Shown: positions 15,317-15,713 of the stretch, piece after piece
Position numbering within the stretch: position 1 is the stretch's first letter
Layout of the letters: every line of letters begins with the position of its first letter
Source of the DNA: Bacteroidota bacterium
Lineage (GTDB): Bacteria; Bacteroidota; Bacteroidia; Chitinophagales; Chitinophagaceae
Direction of reading: 5' to 3'
DNA length: 15,713 bases
Assembly (NCBI GenBank): GCA_023436685.1
Contig: JAEZIL010000110.1
Span: 1-15,713, forward strand
Program-made: the position numbers and the translations under genes
Notes under the pieces: generated by a model
Database searches by the model: none
Told to the model about the DNA's origin: nothing
The model's input: only the letters and a program-made list of their open reading frames with translations

Positions 15317-15333
15317 GCATAAACAATTGAGCA

Positions 15334-15713
15334 ATGGCACAGGAATATGCACTAGGTATTGATATTGGGGGTACAAATACATCGTTTGGGGTAGTAGACA
15401 AGCGAGGCAATATTATTGAGAAGGGCAGTATGCGTACACTTGGAAATACTGTTGCTCAATACATACAGAACCTGAAACAGGAAATTCAACCAATAATAGA
15501 TAAGGTAGGCGTTAACCATATTAGTGCGGTAGGTGTAGGTGCACCTAATGCCAACTATTATACGGGAGAGGTGGCCAATGCCGCTAACCTGCCTTGGAAA
15601 GGTGTTATACCCTTTGCAAAACTGATGAGTGAAGCTTTGAATTTGAAGGTAACTATTACAAACGATGCAAATGCTGCTGCGCTGGGCGAAATGATGTATG
15701 GTGCAGCAAAAGG
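15334..15713 (+). CDS. ROK-family sugar kinase, probably glucokinase (3' end outside window)
   Basis: The first 126 residues of a cytoplasmic ROK kinase are visible; the family is about 300 long, so more than half lies beyond the right edge. The start MAQEYALGIDIGGTNTSFGV contains the ATP phosphate-binding loop (D10-T14, DIGGTN). GVGAPNANYYTG (67-78) and ANLPWKGVIPF (84-94) are characteristic of Bacteroidota glucokinase-like ROK proteins. ITNDANAAALGEMMYGAAK (108-126) holds the catalytic Asp111. No N-terminal DNA-binding domain precedes the kinase, so it is an enzyme rather than a NagC-type repressor. It is divergent from a GluP-like sugar transporter, which fits uptake followed by phosphorylation. 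Whether it uses glucose or an amino sugar cannot be told from this part. Confidence 0.9.
   Translation, partial: MAQEYALGIDIGGTNTSFGVVDKRGNIIEKGSMRTLGNTVAQYIQNLKQEIQPIIDKVGVNHISAVGVGAPNANYYTGEVANAANLPWKGVIPFAKLMSEALNLKVTITNDANAAALGEMMYGAAK

Overview
The window looks like chromosomal DNA of a member of the Bacteroidota, probably a Chitinophaga-like or Sphingobacteria-like lineage. The signs are two secreted PKD proteins with type IX secretion (T9SS type B / gliding-type) C-terminal sorting domains, a TamL-type lipoprotein BamA homologue, a DUF4476 protein, a GluP-type sugar transporter beside a ROK kinase, and repeated upstream matches to the Bacteroidota promoter (-33 TTTG, -7 TAnnTTTG). Shine-Dalgarno sequences are not evident. 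I saw no tRNA, rRNA, CRISPR array, insertion sequence or phage gene.

Layout. 1-1161 (-): MATE efflux transporter, C-terminus beyond the left edge, with a structured leader. 1377-6352: two paralogous secreted adhesin-like PKD proteins on the + strand, separated by peptidyl-tRNA hydrolase (pth) on the - strand; each + gene ends at a strong hairpin lying between convergent genes. 6425-9817 (-): tamL followed by an arginase with its own promoter. 9854-11353 (+): a SpoU/TrmH-type RNA methyltransferase and a secreted DUF4476 protein. 11293-12665 (-): a class I methyltransferase and a PAP2 phosphatase in a likely operon; the PAP2 gene overlaps the DUF4476 gene tail to tail. 12791-13447 (+): membrane-anchored TPR protein. 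13454-15233 (-): sugar MFS transporter followed by a secreted CAP-domain protein. 15334-15713 (+): ROK kinase, cut by the right edge, divergent from the transporter.

How the genes relate. Most neighbours are unrelated core or envelope genes. The units with functional logic are the transporter/ROK kinase pair (sugar uptake then phosphorylation, with a regulatory-looking intergenic region), the methyltransferase-PAP2 pair, and the duplicated T9SS substrates. I do not see a convincing new multigene system. The items most worth a second look are the divergence between the two PKD paralogues (an unrecognised N-terminal domain, a decayed PKD repeat and a Trp-to-Cys change in the sorting domain), the inverted-repeat cluster between transporter and kinase, and promoter elements so close to start codons that some transcripts may be leaderless. 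No gene-free stretch exceeds 300 bases; the longest is 1162-1376.
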